Assembly: GCA_022702545.1 (NCBI GenBank) | Contig: JAHRBC010000006.1 | Location: 1,798,001-1,862,000 of the forward strand | Length of the DNA stretch: 64,000 nt | Direction of reading: 5' to 3' | DNA from: Phycomyces nitens | Taxonomy: Eukaryota; Mucoromycota; Mucoromycetes; Mucorales; Phycomycetaceae | Shown here: positions 32,675-45,659 of the stretch, piece by piece | Layout: each line of letters starts with the position of its first letter | How positions within the stretch are numbered: position 1 is the stretch's first letter | Position numbers and translations under genes: made by a program | The notes under the pieces: generated by a model | What the model was told of the DNA's origin: nothing | What the model saw: only the letters and a program-made list of their open reading frames with translations | The model's database searches: none

Positions 32675-34896
32675 TTATCTTACTGACCGGACAAAGCAAG
32701 GAGAATGCATCTATATTAATAAAATACAAGATAATACATGTACAATAGACCAGGTGAATATATGCCGCAGGCTGGGCTTTTATTTAATAGTGGCTCCCAA
32801 AGAGCCAAAACAAAGATGGAGACTCCTTGGGAAGTTGCCTTGCTTTAAGATTATTTACATAATATAAATATATAGATATCCACACATTTATTTCTTCAAA
32901 GCCAATCTTATTGATTGTCATTGGAAATCAAAACATATCATTCTCAATATTGGCCTCTTCCCAAAGGACAAAGAGGTATCTTTCAAAGAAACTCCTGTTG
33001 TTGTTAGGGTGTGGGTCACTACAGTCAAAAGGCTTTGACAAAGGTATTTCAATCTGTTGTCTCTGTAGATCAGCAAAAATTAATAGATATCTTTCTGATT
33101 GGCATATACACCCTTTTTATAATAGCTTATTCAAAACTGCCAAAGATGTTCAGCGTCGGTTAGAAAAAAAAGACATTTATACGGACTCGACCACAATTTG
33201 AAAGTTCTTAAAGGTAGTGTGGTTTATGTTTTTCAAAGATCAGTTAAAACAGACTCCATCAAGGAGTACTCAAGATGTTCAAGGCTTTTCTCTCGGCAAA
33301 GGCGCTAAGCAACAATATTTGGATTATGGTGCTGGAAAGACTCGGTAGATCTAGGATAATCCAGAATAAACCATGGGAAAATACCAGCTCTCTTTTTCAA
33401 TTTACAAAAGCCACATATTGACATTATTTTGCTGAGTATTTTAACATGTATTCTGGATAGATAGATCAGATTAAGGGCTATGAATACCACGTACATAATA
33501 TAAATATAAATCTTGGTATACGCTCAAGATAGTATCTTGAATTGATTTTTTGTCACTAGCTAGTCATTCACACGAGTCTGAAGAAAAGTATTATAGTCAT
33601 TCAATCTAGAAAGGGTAATGAGGATGAACAGAGAGAGTTTGAATGTATTTTTTTAGTAAATATTCCTACCTGTTATTCATCTAATCAAGCTCCAGAGATA
33701 TCCATATAAACGCTTATAGCTAATTACGACAAAAATGTAATGGCTGGCTATATAAAGTACCCAAGAATACTCGACATTAATAGAGACTCGAGACCTTGAG
33801 AATGTTCAAACAACTTTTGCCTTGCTTCTTCAAAAGCAATAGATGGGTTGTTGTCAAGCATCTCTATGAGAAAGCGCGAGTGTTGATAAAAACAATCTCC
33901 TCGTTTGATGTTTATTGTTTTAGTGTATGGCTAGGAAGCAGTGCTTCATTGGTATTATTGAGTTTGTCGAGTAACTTATAAGTGTTACTACAAGGTATAC
34001 CGGATTGCTCTGATGATTGTGTTTCTGACAGCCCTTGGGTTATTCAAATAAATCTTTCAGTTTGATCTTGTCCATATTTCTTATACTTTTCAGTAGAAGC
34101 AACAGGGACTTTCTGGATATCTTTAATCAGATTGTCCATTACCTCTATTGTTGTGAATTGAGGTTTATGAATTGTGTCAAAATCAGTAAGCATTAAAGGT
34201 TGCCATTCTCGATGGCTATATTATCAGACTCTTTATCCACACTGTCATCAAAGACTAGAAGCGATTATTCTTCAGATTTATAAAGAATGTTATCCATTTT
34301 TAAAATTAGATGAAAAGAGTCTCGATTGGCAATATGATTTTGTCTAAAAAGATTCCAACGTTGTCTTAATCTCAAGTAAAAACACTGTATTAGAAATATT
34401 TATACATTTAATTAAAATATTGATTCAGCTAATTGTAGTACAAATGTCGGTGTAGAGGACAATAGAACGGAAGCGTCTTTTCCTTTATCCTTCCGTACCA
34501 AATTGATATTTGATATTGTATTTATGCGCTATAATGTGGCAAACAATTAGCGAGGAAAATCTCTGCAATTGAGGGTAGTAGAAGTTATGCTGCTTTATAA
34601 ACAAGGTCTCCAAGATTATGATGACCATTTGTCTGCCAGACTGTATTTGCTTTATTTATTTGAAAAGGAAGATTTTCAATTTCTACGCGCATATCTGATC
34701 TTTCAATCACGCAATCTCCGATCCCAAAGTCAAAAAAAAAGCGATTCTGATGAAGATTTTGAGATGGAGATCAAACCGAGCAATGGTATCCAAGGTAGAT
34801 GACGAAACTCAGCTCTATTGAAGAATTATTTTATTGGTATAAAACCAATAATTCCATAACTCTTCTAGTTACAATTACCTTTCTCCTTTCAGCACA
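32675..34896. other. gene-poor region between RRP36 and the MsrA gene
   Basis: No gene can be supported. A TATATAAAG box at about 33750 sits 52 nt before an ATG at 33802 opening a 59-codon frame (MFKQLLPCFFKSNRWVVVKH), a spacing like that of real genes here. This could be a decayed gene or small ORF. Frames at 32911-33201 and 34569-34802 carry no recognised motif. Confidence 0.45.
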
Positions 34897-35681
34897 ATGT
34901 CTGAGACCGCTACCTTTGCCGCTGGATGCTTCTGGTAAGTTGGCACCACAAAGGCAGTATCATAATTAACCGCTGTATCAATTAGGGGTGTTGAGCACAT
35001 CTTTAACAAGCACTTTTCAAAAGACGGAATTACTACTCGCGTTGGCTACATGGGAGGTCAATTGGAAAACCCTTCATACAGACAAGTAAGAATCTTAGAA
35101 CTAGAGATAGTCTGGAGCTTTTAATGAACCTGGGTACCTTCAAATAGGTCAAGACAGGAACTACTGACCATGCCGAAGTATGCGAGATTAAATTCGACCC
35201 TACAAAAGTGAGCTATGAGACTCTGGTCGAATTTTTTTACAAGATGCATGGTAAGTCGAATGTCTTGTGTACCCAGGTCTTGATTACTAAACCGCGTTTT
35301 TATAACTCTAGATCCTACCACTCTCAACTTCCAAGGCCCTGATATTGGCACTCAATATCGTTCTGTCATTTTCTACCACGGTCTAGAACAAAAGTCGATT
35401 GCTGAAAGGGTAACTCTGGAAGTATTGGAAAAGCATTACAAAAAGGAAGGAATTGCAACCGAGATTGTGCCAGCACAAGAATATTATGATGGAGAAGAGT
35501 ATCATCAGGTAAATAAAGGCTCTGGCTGTGTTACATGTCCTAACTATGAGTCTCGATTGCACAATAGTTTTACTTGGAGAAAAACCCTGAAGGTTACGCA
35601 GTAAGTTGGAAGAATATGCCAGACTAATAAATTACTAATCTGTGTTTTCCTTAGTGCCCCACCCACTATCTTCGCTGGTAA
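34897..35681 (+). CDS. MXR1: peptide methionine sulfoxide reductase A
   Basis: Six exons (34897-34934, 34986-35085, 35148-35250, 35312-35508, 35568-35600, 35655-35681) join in phase to 165 aa. The catalytic GCFWGVEH motif spans the first intron (ATFAAGCFW|GVEHIF), with the reactive Cys11. Further family marks are RVGYMGGQ, NPSYRQVKTGTTDHAEV, HDPTTLNFQGPDIGTQYRSVIF and EYHQFYLEKNP. The enzyme reduces the S epimer of methionine sulfoxide in proteins with thioredoxin. It is short at the C-terminus, ending CPTHYLRW with one possible resolving cysteine (C158). The last coding exon is 27 nt. It converges with the TFIIIC gene, 150 bp away. Confidence 0.95.
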
Positions 35682-35831
35682 TTTACAAGATAAACAAGAA
35701 GAAGAAAAAGAAGAAGAAGAAAGCATTGTAAATCATCCCTCTCATCAACCAAGCATAATATCCCACTACCATCTTTATCATCCCAAGATACTCTTTATTT
35801 AATTGCCATTTTAAAAATAATAAAAACAACT

Positions 35832-38800
35832 TTATATATTAAGTGCTGTAATATCCATCAAATCCGATCCACAGAATATGCATTTCTGGCATTTAAGCAA
35901 GATAGTATCTGTAAAAGACTTGCGTCCTTGATCATCATTCAAAAGTTTTGTGGAATCCAATGATCCTGGCTGCAAACTCTTGGCACCACAAGAAGTACAT
36001 TTGCGGGCACATGGTGTTGAGAGGACTCTCATTGTCATACAGCATTGCTCTATAGATAACGTCCAACTTAATACCTGGTTCTGATATCTAATAAACTCAT
36101 TGCACAAGTCTTACCCCATGTGTGTCCAGATGTACAAGAAGCAAAGATTCCCTTAGATGGCATTATCAGTAAACATGTCAGTCAAGGAACATATGGATAT
36201 TGAATATTTCTTAATGCTAAAAAAGAAACAAAAAGGATATTGTCTTGGCAGATGGGACAGTGCTCTCGTCCTATAGCCTTTTCCGAGGGCTCGGTGCTTT
36301 CTAAAGGCTGGGATGCACGATCAATCTCAGCCAATAAATCATCGTATGGGCCTAGATCAGGGAAACAGGTCTCCAACTTTTCATGAACATTTCGGATGGT
36401 GTCCAATAGAGAAGGTGATATATTTCCTTGTATGAGTACATCGTCGCAGATCAATTGGATCACCATGATATCGTCCTCTGGTTAATGACGGGATAGTTAG
36501 TTAGCTTTTCAAGATCTTTTAAAGCCATACCATCAAATTCTCTGAAATCTTCGTCTTCACGCTCAATGGCAAACTGCAAGACAGAATCTGCGTAGTTCTC
36601 TCTTGCTATCTTACGAGCCATTATATTCAATCTCTTTAGCTCTTCGTTGATCATCTTTGGGAGTTCAAAATACTAGAAAGAAGGTTCATTAGTAACCCTG
36701 GTTTATAATTTACCTGTCAATTAGTTTACCTTTAACATCAATTTGACAGTAGATATTGTCATGGCTGCTGCAGAGGCCGTGTCTCCATAGACATTCTTGG
36801 TCAATGCATTGGGATCCCTACCAGAAAAAAAACAATAGTGGTTAATGGATAGACTATAAATCTCAATATAACCTCAATCGCACCTTGGTTTTTTATTATT
36901 TTCAGTCATCAGACTTCCAACTGTTGATAACCATGTAAAAATTGTATCAACACTCTCATCGTTTGAAATATATTCCAACGCTTCATGGATAATATTCTTG
37001 ATGGGGTATGTGAATACTTTTTATAGTGTTGGTCAATAAAGAGCTTGAATGTTGTTTTAAGGTGGCTTACTATAGTTGGGATCTCTGATACAGTCCTCGG
37101 TACGTTTGCATAGCATTTCGAGAGTCTCTGAGCTTTCTCTTGTAGAATGGAGGATGAATCCCATGTATGTATCGAATACAGAGTTTGTTCTATTGGATAT
37201 ATCGACATCCGGTTTCATCGTGAATGCAATCGCTGTGTATAAAGAGCTATAAGAGTTTGCTGTTCCCCAGAGAATAGGGACAATATCGATATTTGGATTC
37301 AAACTATCCTCATCGACCTTTGACTGGATTTCCATGCATTGGTACTTGTATTTTTGTAGCAGAGTATCCGTAAGACCACACGAACGAATGAAGTCTAAAG
37401 AAAGAGTGTTTTCTTTGGTGTTCAAGACAAGACCTTGACCCTCGTGTGTATAGATTTGTAGACGATTGCCATCAGCATCCCAAGACGAACCTATTGATAT
37501 TAGGAAAGTAAGCGTGTGTACGATAACAATAAAGAGACTTACTAGACAACCCCATGCTTGTATCTTTTGGAATATACCTATGCCAGTCTCCAATCATATT
37601 TACGCCACTTTTCTCTACTTTAAAAAATCCAACCAGTACACTGATTCCTTTTGAGACAGCCAACTTGAGAGTAGAGCCCTTTTCAGACTATAGATAATTT
37701 AAATATGAGTTTTGCGGCATTGTACGTATGGTAAGAAACGATACTTACAAAGTCATCCCATGTAGATAGCAGAGTTGGGATACTAGGGCTATCCTCAAAC
37801 CATGTAAATAACTGCTTGACGGTAGGAGAGTAAATGTGGACCTGACCCTTTGCATCGACGTTTACTGTGATTGTCAAGGATGCCAAATATACTGTGCCAG
37901 AATTGCTGGAAGACACAATGTATGCAGTATCTATTGGTAATGATATTAAGCATTTTCAAGGGCTTTTATACTACTCTTTATATATGAATCTTACGTTTGT
38001 TGCCACTGATTTTCCATTTGGTCCACTGCAATAGATTCACATACTTGTCTATGTGTTTGAATTCTGTCATGAAATTCAATCCATATCGACGGGAATAACT
38101 GTTTTTATTTTATTTTATACAATCAATACTCTGTAAATTACATCGATTCTATTGATGAAACCCACCTCCAGATAGTGATATCTCCACTCTTGTGCGACAA
38201 GGCAAGGATAGCAGGCATTTCTGCCAAGGGATCTACAATGATCTTGGGTGACCAGGCACAATCTAAAGGAGACAAGGCATGAGTATTTCCATTGACTCGA
38301 GTCCCTATCGCTCACGCACAAAGAGTCTGGAAACGCTTCATCTCTTTAAAATTGTTAAACATGAAGCCATTTTTAAGCTTCTTTGGTTGTGGTTGCTCTT
38401 CATCGACTGAACTTTCTTCGTCGTCTTCCTCTTCGTACTCATCGTCCTCATTATCCTCGGCATCTGAGTCCAAGCCTGTTTTATCATTGTCGATATCCAT
38501 ATTATCTGAACTAGTACTTTTGACGTGCTTATAAACATCCTGGGTCAAATCCAGTGTAGGTACCCAATGCGATTGGCCGTTATCCGGATGCTCATAAAAG
38601 ACTATTCTGTGCTTTGTCGTTACGGCTGTCAAATAACACCTTTTTTAAATGTATAAATGGTATTAAGATCCACATGTAAGAATAAATATTGTTTGATTAT
38701 GATGGAGATTTGTTTTGTCTATTCTTACCCATAGTTCTTTGATAATCCATTGGGTGACCATGCTGCCCATCGAAATGACTCTGGCATTGCGTACGATGGA

Positions 38801-39206
38801 TCAACATATTGTTCAAACACTAGATAAGATGGTGGTCTGGACTATAAGCTATACTCAAGTACGTGATTGACAGATATCAAAACAAGAACTTGCCTTGCGA
38901 CTCGCCAAAATCGCTTGGTTCTAGTTCCTTTGATAAGATTCCTTCGTGGATATAGCCTTCAATATCAGAAGCCATCCCGGCAAGAACAGGTGTCTAATTA
39001 ATCCCATTCACAATGTACAAAAGAGAGAAAGAGAGAAAGAAAGAGAAATGGTCAATTCAATGCCAATTTGGATTGATATTATGTGATCGCACCAGTACAT
39101 GCACTGCAGACTCAAAACAGGCAAGAATATGACAATCTTCTGACCATGAGACACAATTAGAAAAAAAGGGCTTGGATTGCAAGATGATTCCTGGCTGGAC
39201 TTCCAT
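35832..39206 (-). CDS. GTF3C4: TFIIIC 90-kDa-type subunit (GTF3C4-like)
   Basis: Fifteen exons: 39093-39206, 38894-38993, 38729-38819, 38320-38639, 38166-38262, 37995-38098, 37749-37930, 37543-37687, 37071-37490, 36884-37016, 36730-36817, 36531-36672, 36230-36477, 36115-36151, 35832-36049. They join to 812 aa. The N-terminal part is a WD40-like propeller of the TFIIIC delta type (CVSWSEDCHILACFESAVHV, DCAWSPK, GDITIWRW) broken by an acidic loop (EDDEYEEEDDEESSVDEE). The C-terminus is the TFIIIC zinc-finger module: EHCPICQ, ASCTSGHTW, QCCMTMRVLSTPCARKCTSC and KCIFC. TFIIIC binds internal tRNA-gene promoters and recruits TFIIIB. Intron 2 is GC-AG (CAAG|GCAAGT); three donors are GTGCG-type and the intron after exon 13 has a weak GTTTCT donor, so that join is least certain. 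Confidence 0.85.
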
Positions 39207-39456
39207 GGTACTTATTCATCCTGTGCATCATGACAGATCGTTCGCCTTGTCCTTTTCTTTAGCAGTCACACTTCTTTGAGTTAAAAAAAACCTGCCATAT
39301 TTGGAATAAATTCTTTTTTTCTTTTTTTACATTATGATGAAGAGTTGAATAATATATGGCATTAATTATTTCTATGGGTAAATTATAAATGTTACTTTTT
39401 AGAGTGTAAAAGGTATATACAGAAGATGTGTGGAGTGCCTTGGCCACTTGAACTGC

Positions 39457-39512
39457 TTGCTTGCTTGTTTGGTTGTTTGGTTGTTTGGTTGGTTGGTTAT
39501 TTGTTTGTTTGT
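39457..39512. repeat. TTGGTTTG/TTGC-type simple repeat
   Basis: Short run of TTGC, TTTGG and TTTG units in the spacer between the TFIIIC gene start and the transporter stop. It is a microsatellite with no coding value. Confidence 0.7.
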
Positions 39513-39566
39513 ATATATGTATGTAGATTTTTAGCAGCCCAAAAGCCGATTTATCGAGAGCCACTC

Positions 39567-40726
39567 TTAGTCTGCCGAGTAAGCTCTAAAGGCACCTACC
39601 CACAGTCTCACACCCTGTTCCTCCATGACAATTGCAATACCACTGTAAAATGCTCCCAGAGCAGCCAGATAGGCAAATACACCTAATTAACCCCAACAAA
39701 TGTCAGAAATGCCAAATAGGTAAGATGGAATGAAAACTTCAAGTTCTAAAATAGGTAATTTACCACTGACGCGTAAAAGCGGTAATATATCAGTAAAGTT
39801 GTACACTGCTGTGAATAAGAGTGTCATGAATACCCACCAGAGGTTCCTAATTAGCATGTAAATAGAGTGGTATGAGCCAAGGATCATATACAGTGTTTAA
39901 CTTGGCTTTCTAAAAAAAGATCCAACGACTTACCATGTGAGGACAAAAGTCCCGTTCTTTACTTTTACTGAGAGTCCTACCAGCATGAGAGTATAGAATG
40001 ACCAAAAGAGATTGTATATACCGTTTGCCCTTGCCAAGTCTCTCTCATCTTCATAAGCTGCCAATGTAGGGTAGACGGTTGGCAGCATAAACATTCCTGC
40101 GCCTGTCCAAAAAGCACCATAAGACACAAGAATTGTACCTGAAAATGTGCCTCCAAAAGATAAATCGATGAATCTAGATGATAGATTGTAGATGGCAGAT
40201 TGAAAGTGTTAGAATGATCCAAGCTAAAGTGTCCAACATTACCCTGCAACGCATTGTGCAAGACCACCAAACATTATGGCTGTTGGCAGGATGACATGGT
40301 TGGGTTTTCCAGGCAAGAAAATGTTAAACGTGCCCAGTAGGATAGTAACTACAGCAAAAGACCAGTTCCCTTGATTTCGTTTGAACAATAGATGGTTAAC
40401 ATTGAAGTCTATGCAAACACAACTAAATATTTGTGTATGTGATGTATACCAATTACGGCTGGATTTCCAGAAGATATGGGACGTCGTCCTGATTGAGCAT
40501 TGAGAATTGGATTGGCTGTACGGGTGAGTGGATGGTTGTAAAAGAAGGGAATTGGGTTGAATTTGCGGGCACGATTTCCGTGGTCATCATGGTGTCCGAC
40601 ATGTCCATCGTTGTGAGTTATTGAGCTTGTCAGAGACTCTTCTGACATGTTGGTGGGCTCACGCGCGATCTTTCGATATAGGCGATAACGCTCTTCGATG
40701 GCTTTGCGCAAATGGTCTTCTGGCAT
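39567..40726 (-). CDS. GPR1/FUN34/YaaH-family (acetate-type) transporter
   Basis: Five exons (40450-40726, 40243-40369, 39934-40173, 39764-39846, 39567-39682) give 280 aa. A polar, His-rich N-terminal tail (HNDGHVGHHDDHGNRARK) precedes SSGNPAVIGNWSFAVVTILL, the family's NPxxxG signature, then helices with MFGGLAQCVAGFIDL, GGTFSGTILVSYGAFW and LWWVFMTLLF, six membrane spans in all. This matches fungal Gpr1/Ady2-type carriers of acetate or ammonium at the plasma membrane. The first intron was placed with acceptor ATCAAG because it restores the NPAVIGNW signature; the nearer TAG acceptor (also in frame) would insert unrelated residues. Substrate is inferred from family. Confidence 0.88.
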
Positions 40727-41387
40727 TGGTTGTGGCTACTAAACAGACCCGGTGGTTATAAGAGTGAAGAGGTGCATGAATGCAGCAGATATCTGATTCC
40801 AATTTATATAGAAAATGTCGGGGTTCCTGGTACTTGTGTGGATTGCTTGACATATCTATCTTTTAAGGAGCGTTTGAGCTAATAGAGAAATGAATAAATA
40901 TATATATATGTTTAAAAAAAAGTAGATTAATCAATTGCAATCTAGCAAGATAGCCAACAATTCCATCGACAAACACGGCTGTTTACATGTTCTGTATGTG
41001 TACGATGCAATTCAAGTCACCTTTGTTTCTTTTTTCTTTGATTAGCATGCGTTGGCTTTTGCATGCATAAGAAGCGTTTCTTTTTTCTCTTTAAAAAGAA
41101 AGAAAGAGAGAAAGAGCCAAATGAGAAAAAATGGTGGTTTGGCTTATTAAAGCATATGATATTCTCATTAAGATAGTCGGACAATACACAAAAATAAAGA
41201 AGAGAGAAAGAGAAAGAAAGAGACAAAAACTGACTTGCAACTCTTGAAATCAGGCCACAGTCTGCACTCTTGCTGAGCTGTATGTATCTAGTCTGAGCTA
41301 GCGGTTGCTGTACAGTACCACCAGATCAATAATAGTAAGTACAAGGTTGGAGACATATCTTTGGTTCGGTTCTTAATGACTAGAAAC

Positions 41388-41429
<42 letters not shown>

Positions 41430-42048
41430 TTTTGGATAGGGATATTTGTGGATTAACGGAAGTTTAAGCATAACACTCTATTGGTCATACTTACTTTTTA
41501 GCCTAGTATTCTTTTCATTTGACAATGTAAAATATTTTCCTTTCAAAAATAAGGATAGTAAAAAGCTCATAAAGAACAAGACGAACAAAAGAGTGATGAT
41601 GGAAATAGAGTTTATATAATATAATAATTATTATGATTATTAATATTATGATTATTATTATGATTATTATTTGGTTTCCATGGTTATAATTTTTTTTAAA
41701 AAAAATTGTATATATATATATATATTTTCATTGCCATGGATACCCACCCCAGTATTCGGACAATTGAAGATGGGTCTTTTGTGTGAAGATGAGTAAAATA
41801 AAAAGGATTTGTTGATTCCAACAATAACCCATCGAGACAAGTTGGATTTCATCTCCGTACCAGAATAAGGGTAGGACACAAACTTTTTATACAGCAATAC
41901 TATAACAATTCAGTCCCCTCCCCTTCTCCCTCTTTTTTTTTCCCTTACGTTTCCTTTTCGCTCGAATACAAGCGAACCTGCCCGTGCCATCTCATCTACT
42001 CAATCTCTTTTAATCAAGGCCGGCTTTCTCTCTTTCTATCAGTAGATC
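40727..42048. other. intergenic, simple-sequence rich
   Basis: Divergent promoter region between the transporter and the MYND gene. It holds GAAAGAGAGAAAG purine runs (41080-41225), an AAT microsatellite and TTATTATGAT runs (41620-41675). No gene is recognised. Confidence 0.5.
41388..41429. repeat. (AAT)n microsatellite, 14 units
   Basis: Uninterrupted AAT repeats. Similar shorter AAT/ATT runs occur near 2600, 54930, 56778 and inside an SPT8 intron at 57290, showing that this trinucleotide is generally prone to expansion here. Confidence 0.95.
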
Positions 42049-43565
42049 ATGCGTGAACCCAACTTCAGCGTCCCATCACAACACAAAGCAGCGGTCGTTA
42101 TCTCGTCGACACTGTACGATCGACGGGCACTGGATTGCACAGCGACACTTCCATTGTTAAACTCGCTAACTCACCTGACCTACATGACCTCGACATCACC
42201 ACGCATACGAGAGATCCTTGCAACAGATGGCGGTCTAGAACGACTGGTGAAGATTCTAGCGACTTGTCAACATACGGACCGACGGTCGCTGTGGAAGTGG
42301 TCACTTGCGTTTCAGTGTGTGGTAAATGTGGGTGTTCGTGGGACAGAGGCGATCCGGACCCGTGTGGTAAATGCAGGCACGATCCATATTGTGCTGAAGA
42401 TCCTAGAAAACTTTATGGATGCACTGGAAAAGGTCAAGCTCGAAAAAGAAGACCGCAAACCAGACACTACGGCCACTGCCCTCAGTCTGCCTACCTTGCC
42501 CTTGCATCCTTCTAGGTCTACACCCATAACCCCCCGGAGACTTTTCAATCTTCCCGACTCTTCTCTTCTCTCCTCTACTACCACAATAGTTCCCTTTTCT
42601 ACACCCACCCGCCGCACCTTTATCACTCGCACACCCAAAGCAAAGCCAAAAGCAAAGCCCTCTAATAGTAGTGCCTTTGTCCCTCTACTCTCCAACCTCT
42701 CCCCCGATGCCATAATCCACCGTGAAGATGACATTCTTCTTTCTCTTCAGCTTCTCGCCTATCTATCCAAATACCCTCAACTACGCCAGGCACTTCACAC
42801 CAACTACCATCGCAATGTGTTTTCGGTAGTCGAGAAATTCACCCATCGTCTCCACCCAACATCTATCATCTACTGGGCGGGTGTCATTATGCGCAATGCT
42901 TGTCGCAAAGATGAGACCCAGGGTGGCCGACGACAATGTGCCTACATGCAGTGCGGCAAATGGGAGCAATATCCACGCGAGTTTGCAAAATGTCGAAGGT
43001 GGTACGTATATGTATAATTGGTATAAAGAATAATATATCTTCATTGTATATTCACCCCCTTTAAAATTACCATTATTGCTGGTCTAGTCGCAAGGCAAAA
43101 TATTGCTCTAAAACTTGTCAGTCCAAGGCTTGGGCTGAGGGGCATCGGTGGTGGTGTGTCGAGAGGACTCAGTCGGCCCACTCCCCAGCCACCAATGCAC
43201 CCCTCAACACCACAGCCGCTGTAGTTGCAGCTGCTGTGGCGGCAGCTCCTCAGCTCCCCACAGTTACCGACCAGGTTGTCCCACTTGACCAGACGACAGG
43301 CACTGAAGTAGTGCCTATCACTATCGACCATCAAAACATTCAGGTCGATGCAGAAGCTGTTGAAGAAGACACCCATCGATCCTCTCTTTCCATGAATAGT
43401 CCGGATCACACTCCAGATCAGCCTAGGCGTGATCCAAGGCTATTTTATCACCACCGCAGACGAAACTCTCGCTCTACTCGCAGTCTGGCTTCAGGCTCAT
43501 CTACAGAGGTAGAGGCCGAACCAGACACAACACAGCCGCGACATGACATTATGGATGTCGACTAG
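42049..43565 (+). CDS. samB: samB/MUB1-type MYND zinc-finger protein
   Basis: Two exons (42049-43001, 43088-43565), 476 aa. Residues 1 to about 130 and 220-300 are helical, armadillo-like (LLNSLTHLTYMTSTSPRIREIL, DGGLERLVKIL, DDILLSLQLLAYLSKYPQLRQAL), split by a Pro/Ser/Thr-rich insert. The MYND finger follows with its Cys ligands: CAYMQCGKW, FAKCRRCRKAKYCSKTCQ and WAEGHRWWC. The tail is low-complexity. This order matches SamB of Aspergillus and Mub1 of yeast, a partner of the Ubr2 ubiquitin ligase; SamB affects hyphal morphogenesis. The intron interrupts the finger between CRR and CRKAKYC. Confidence 0.88.
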
Positions 43566-43721
43566 ATCTACCCAATTCCTCTTAGTTTTTTAGCCTAATC
43601 AATAAACATCATCTCCTCCTTCTTCTGATTGGTCAATTCTATCCCACGTCTCTCTTATCGTTCCACGTCTCCCCACTTACTTGTCCTTTTTCTTTTCTCT
43701 AAAGCCAAACGCCTCATCTCT

Positions 43722-45659
43722 ATGACGGCTGCTTACGTCTTTTCTACTCTGGACGACGAACCAATCGTACCATCCATTTCAAAAGCAACGACCACAGCAA
43801 TGGAACAATCCACCACCTCCACCCGCCGTAAAGAACCTCGCAACAAGGAGGAAGAAGGAATGTCTCCAACTGAAGAAACCAAGGGAGATCAGGCCCTCAG
43901 TGAGAAGGACAGAGGCAACTTTTTGTTGCTCGTCATTCTCTACTTGCTACAGGGCATCCCTGTGGGTCTTTCATTTGGATCGATTCCCTTTCTACTCAAA
44001 TCTCACATGTCCTATTCACAAATCGCCGTCTTTTCCCTCTCATCATGGCCATATTCTCTTAAACTCATCTGGTCTCCAATCGTAGATGCCGTCTATACCC
44101 CAAAGCTGGGTAGACGTAAATCATGGATCATACCTATCCAGATCCTCACAGGCATTCTGTTCATGTGGCTGGGAAGCCGCATCGATGCTATAATGGATGC
44201 TGAACATGTTCCCATCTACTATCTCACCTTTCTTTTCCTCACCACAATTTTCTTTTGTGCCACTCAAGATATTGCTGTTGATGGCTGGGCACTCACTCTT
44301 CTCTCAAAAGAAAGTCTGTCCTATGCCTCTACAGCCCAGACCATTGGGCTCAACACAGGCTATTTCCTGTCTTTTACTGTCTTTCTTGCCCTCAATTCGG
44401 CCGAGTTTAGCAATAAATATTTGCGCTCAGAACCGTTGGATACGGGTTTAGTTCCTCTTGGTGCCTACATGAAGTTCTGGGGTATTATGTACTTTGTGGT
44501 TACTGCCTGGCTTGCATTTGTCACCAAAGAGGTATGGCTTTTTTTTTTCTTTGGCTTTGGAAGCACATGAATCATTGATCAAAATTAATTTCTTTTGGCT
44601 TTTAGCATGATGTCCCAAGTGAAGATGATCAAATGGGTGTACGAGGCGTCTATACAACTATTATCAAGATCTGCAAGCTGTCTAGTAAGTTCTGCAAGAC
44701 ATGGCTTGATATGAATACTTAGTTGTCTTTAGACGTTCGTTCGTTCATTGCTGTTTTGTTGGTATCCAAGATTGGCTTCATTTGCCATGAGACAGTGACA
44801 GCTCTAAAGTTGCTCGAAAAAGGCTTTTCCAAGGAAGATCTTGCCCTGGCAGTCTTGCTGGATTTCCCTCTTCAGGTGTTCTTTGGCTACTACGCTGCAA
44901 AATGGTCCAACGGATCTCGTCCCTTGAAGCCTGTGAGTGAGATTCTACAATAGACAAGAGAGCCAGATCAACCACATTTCAATGTTACTTATTTGTATGA
45001 CTACAGTGGCTTTATGCCTTCTTTGGAAGACTTGTGTGTTCGGCTCTAGGAATGCTTGTGGTCGCTGGATATCCTACAGACCAAGAAGTCGGTCCAGTTT
45101 ATTTTGCCATTATCATGTCCTCCACTGTGCTTAGTTCATTTATGTCAACCGTCCAATTTGTCAGCATTTCAGCATTCATGACCAGTATTGCTGATCCTGT
45201 AATTGGTGGAACATACATGACAGTAAGAGATAATCTTTGTTTATTTCTTATTACAGAATATGTCCGTCTAATTTTAGCTTTACTTTCTAGCTTCTCAATA
45301 CGTTTAGCAACTTTGGCGGAACGTGGCCAAAGTTCTTTGTCCTTGAGGCTGTTGACTATTTTACCGTATCTGTGTGCAGTGTTCCTGATGCTCTTGGTCA
45401 AGGCAAGATTAATATAGGCCATTTGGAGAGATACAGGGGTACTGACTACTATTATTTAGAATTCTCTTGTGCATCAGAAGAAGGAAAGGCACAATGCAAG
45501 GAGTTGAATGGCAACTGTGATATTACACAGGACGGATACTACTATGCTGGAACCATGTGTGTAATTGTTGGGTTAATCATGCTAATTGGTTATGTGAGAC
45601 CTGTAACAAAGCAATTGGAAGTCCTTTCAAAGCGCAAATGGCGTCTTGGCGAAAAATAG
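43722..45659 (+). CDS. SLC33A1: acetyl-CoA transporter (SLC33A1/AT-1 family)
   Basis: Five exons (43722-44531, 44606-44684, 44733-44932, 45007-45222, 45291-45659) join to 557 aa. After a polar 70-residue N-terminus come MFS-like helices with family blocks: LQGIPVGLSFGSIPFLL, SLKLIWSPIVDAVY, GRRKSWIIPIQ, CATQDIAVDGWALTLL, QTIGLNTGYFLSF, ALKLLEKGFSKEDLALAVLL, QFVSISAFMTSIADPVIGGTYMTLLNTFSNFGGTWPKF (split by an intron) and GYYYAGTMCVIVGL. Homologues import cytosolic acetyl-CoA into the ER lumen for glycan and protein acetylation. The frame is open back to an ATG at 43629, but the downstream ATG was chosen because the extra 31 residues look like UTR. Confidence 0.9.

Noticed and set aside
32911..33201. 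Possible reverse-transcriptase fragment
   Set aside because: I could not find any RT motif such as YxDD or a conserved block, only a generic basic/hydrophobic frame.
40409..40449. Near acceptor (GCATAG) for intron 1 of the acetate-type transporter
   Set aside because: It keeps the frame but inserts about 20 unrelated residues into the NPxxxG signature; the acceptor at 40370 restores the family motif.
43629..43721. Earlier in-frame ATG for the acetyl-CoA transporter
   Set aside because: The added 31 residues are pyrimidine-rich UTR-like sequence; the ATG at 43722 gives the usual polar N-terminus.
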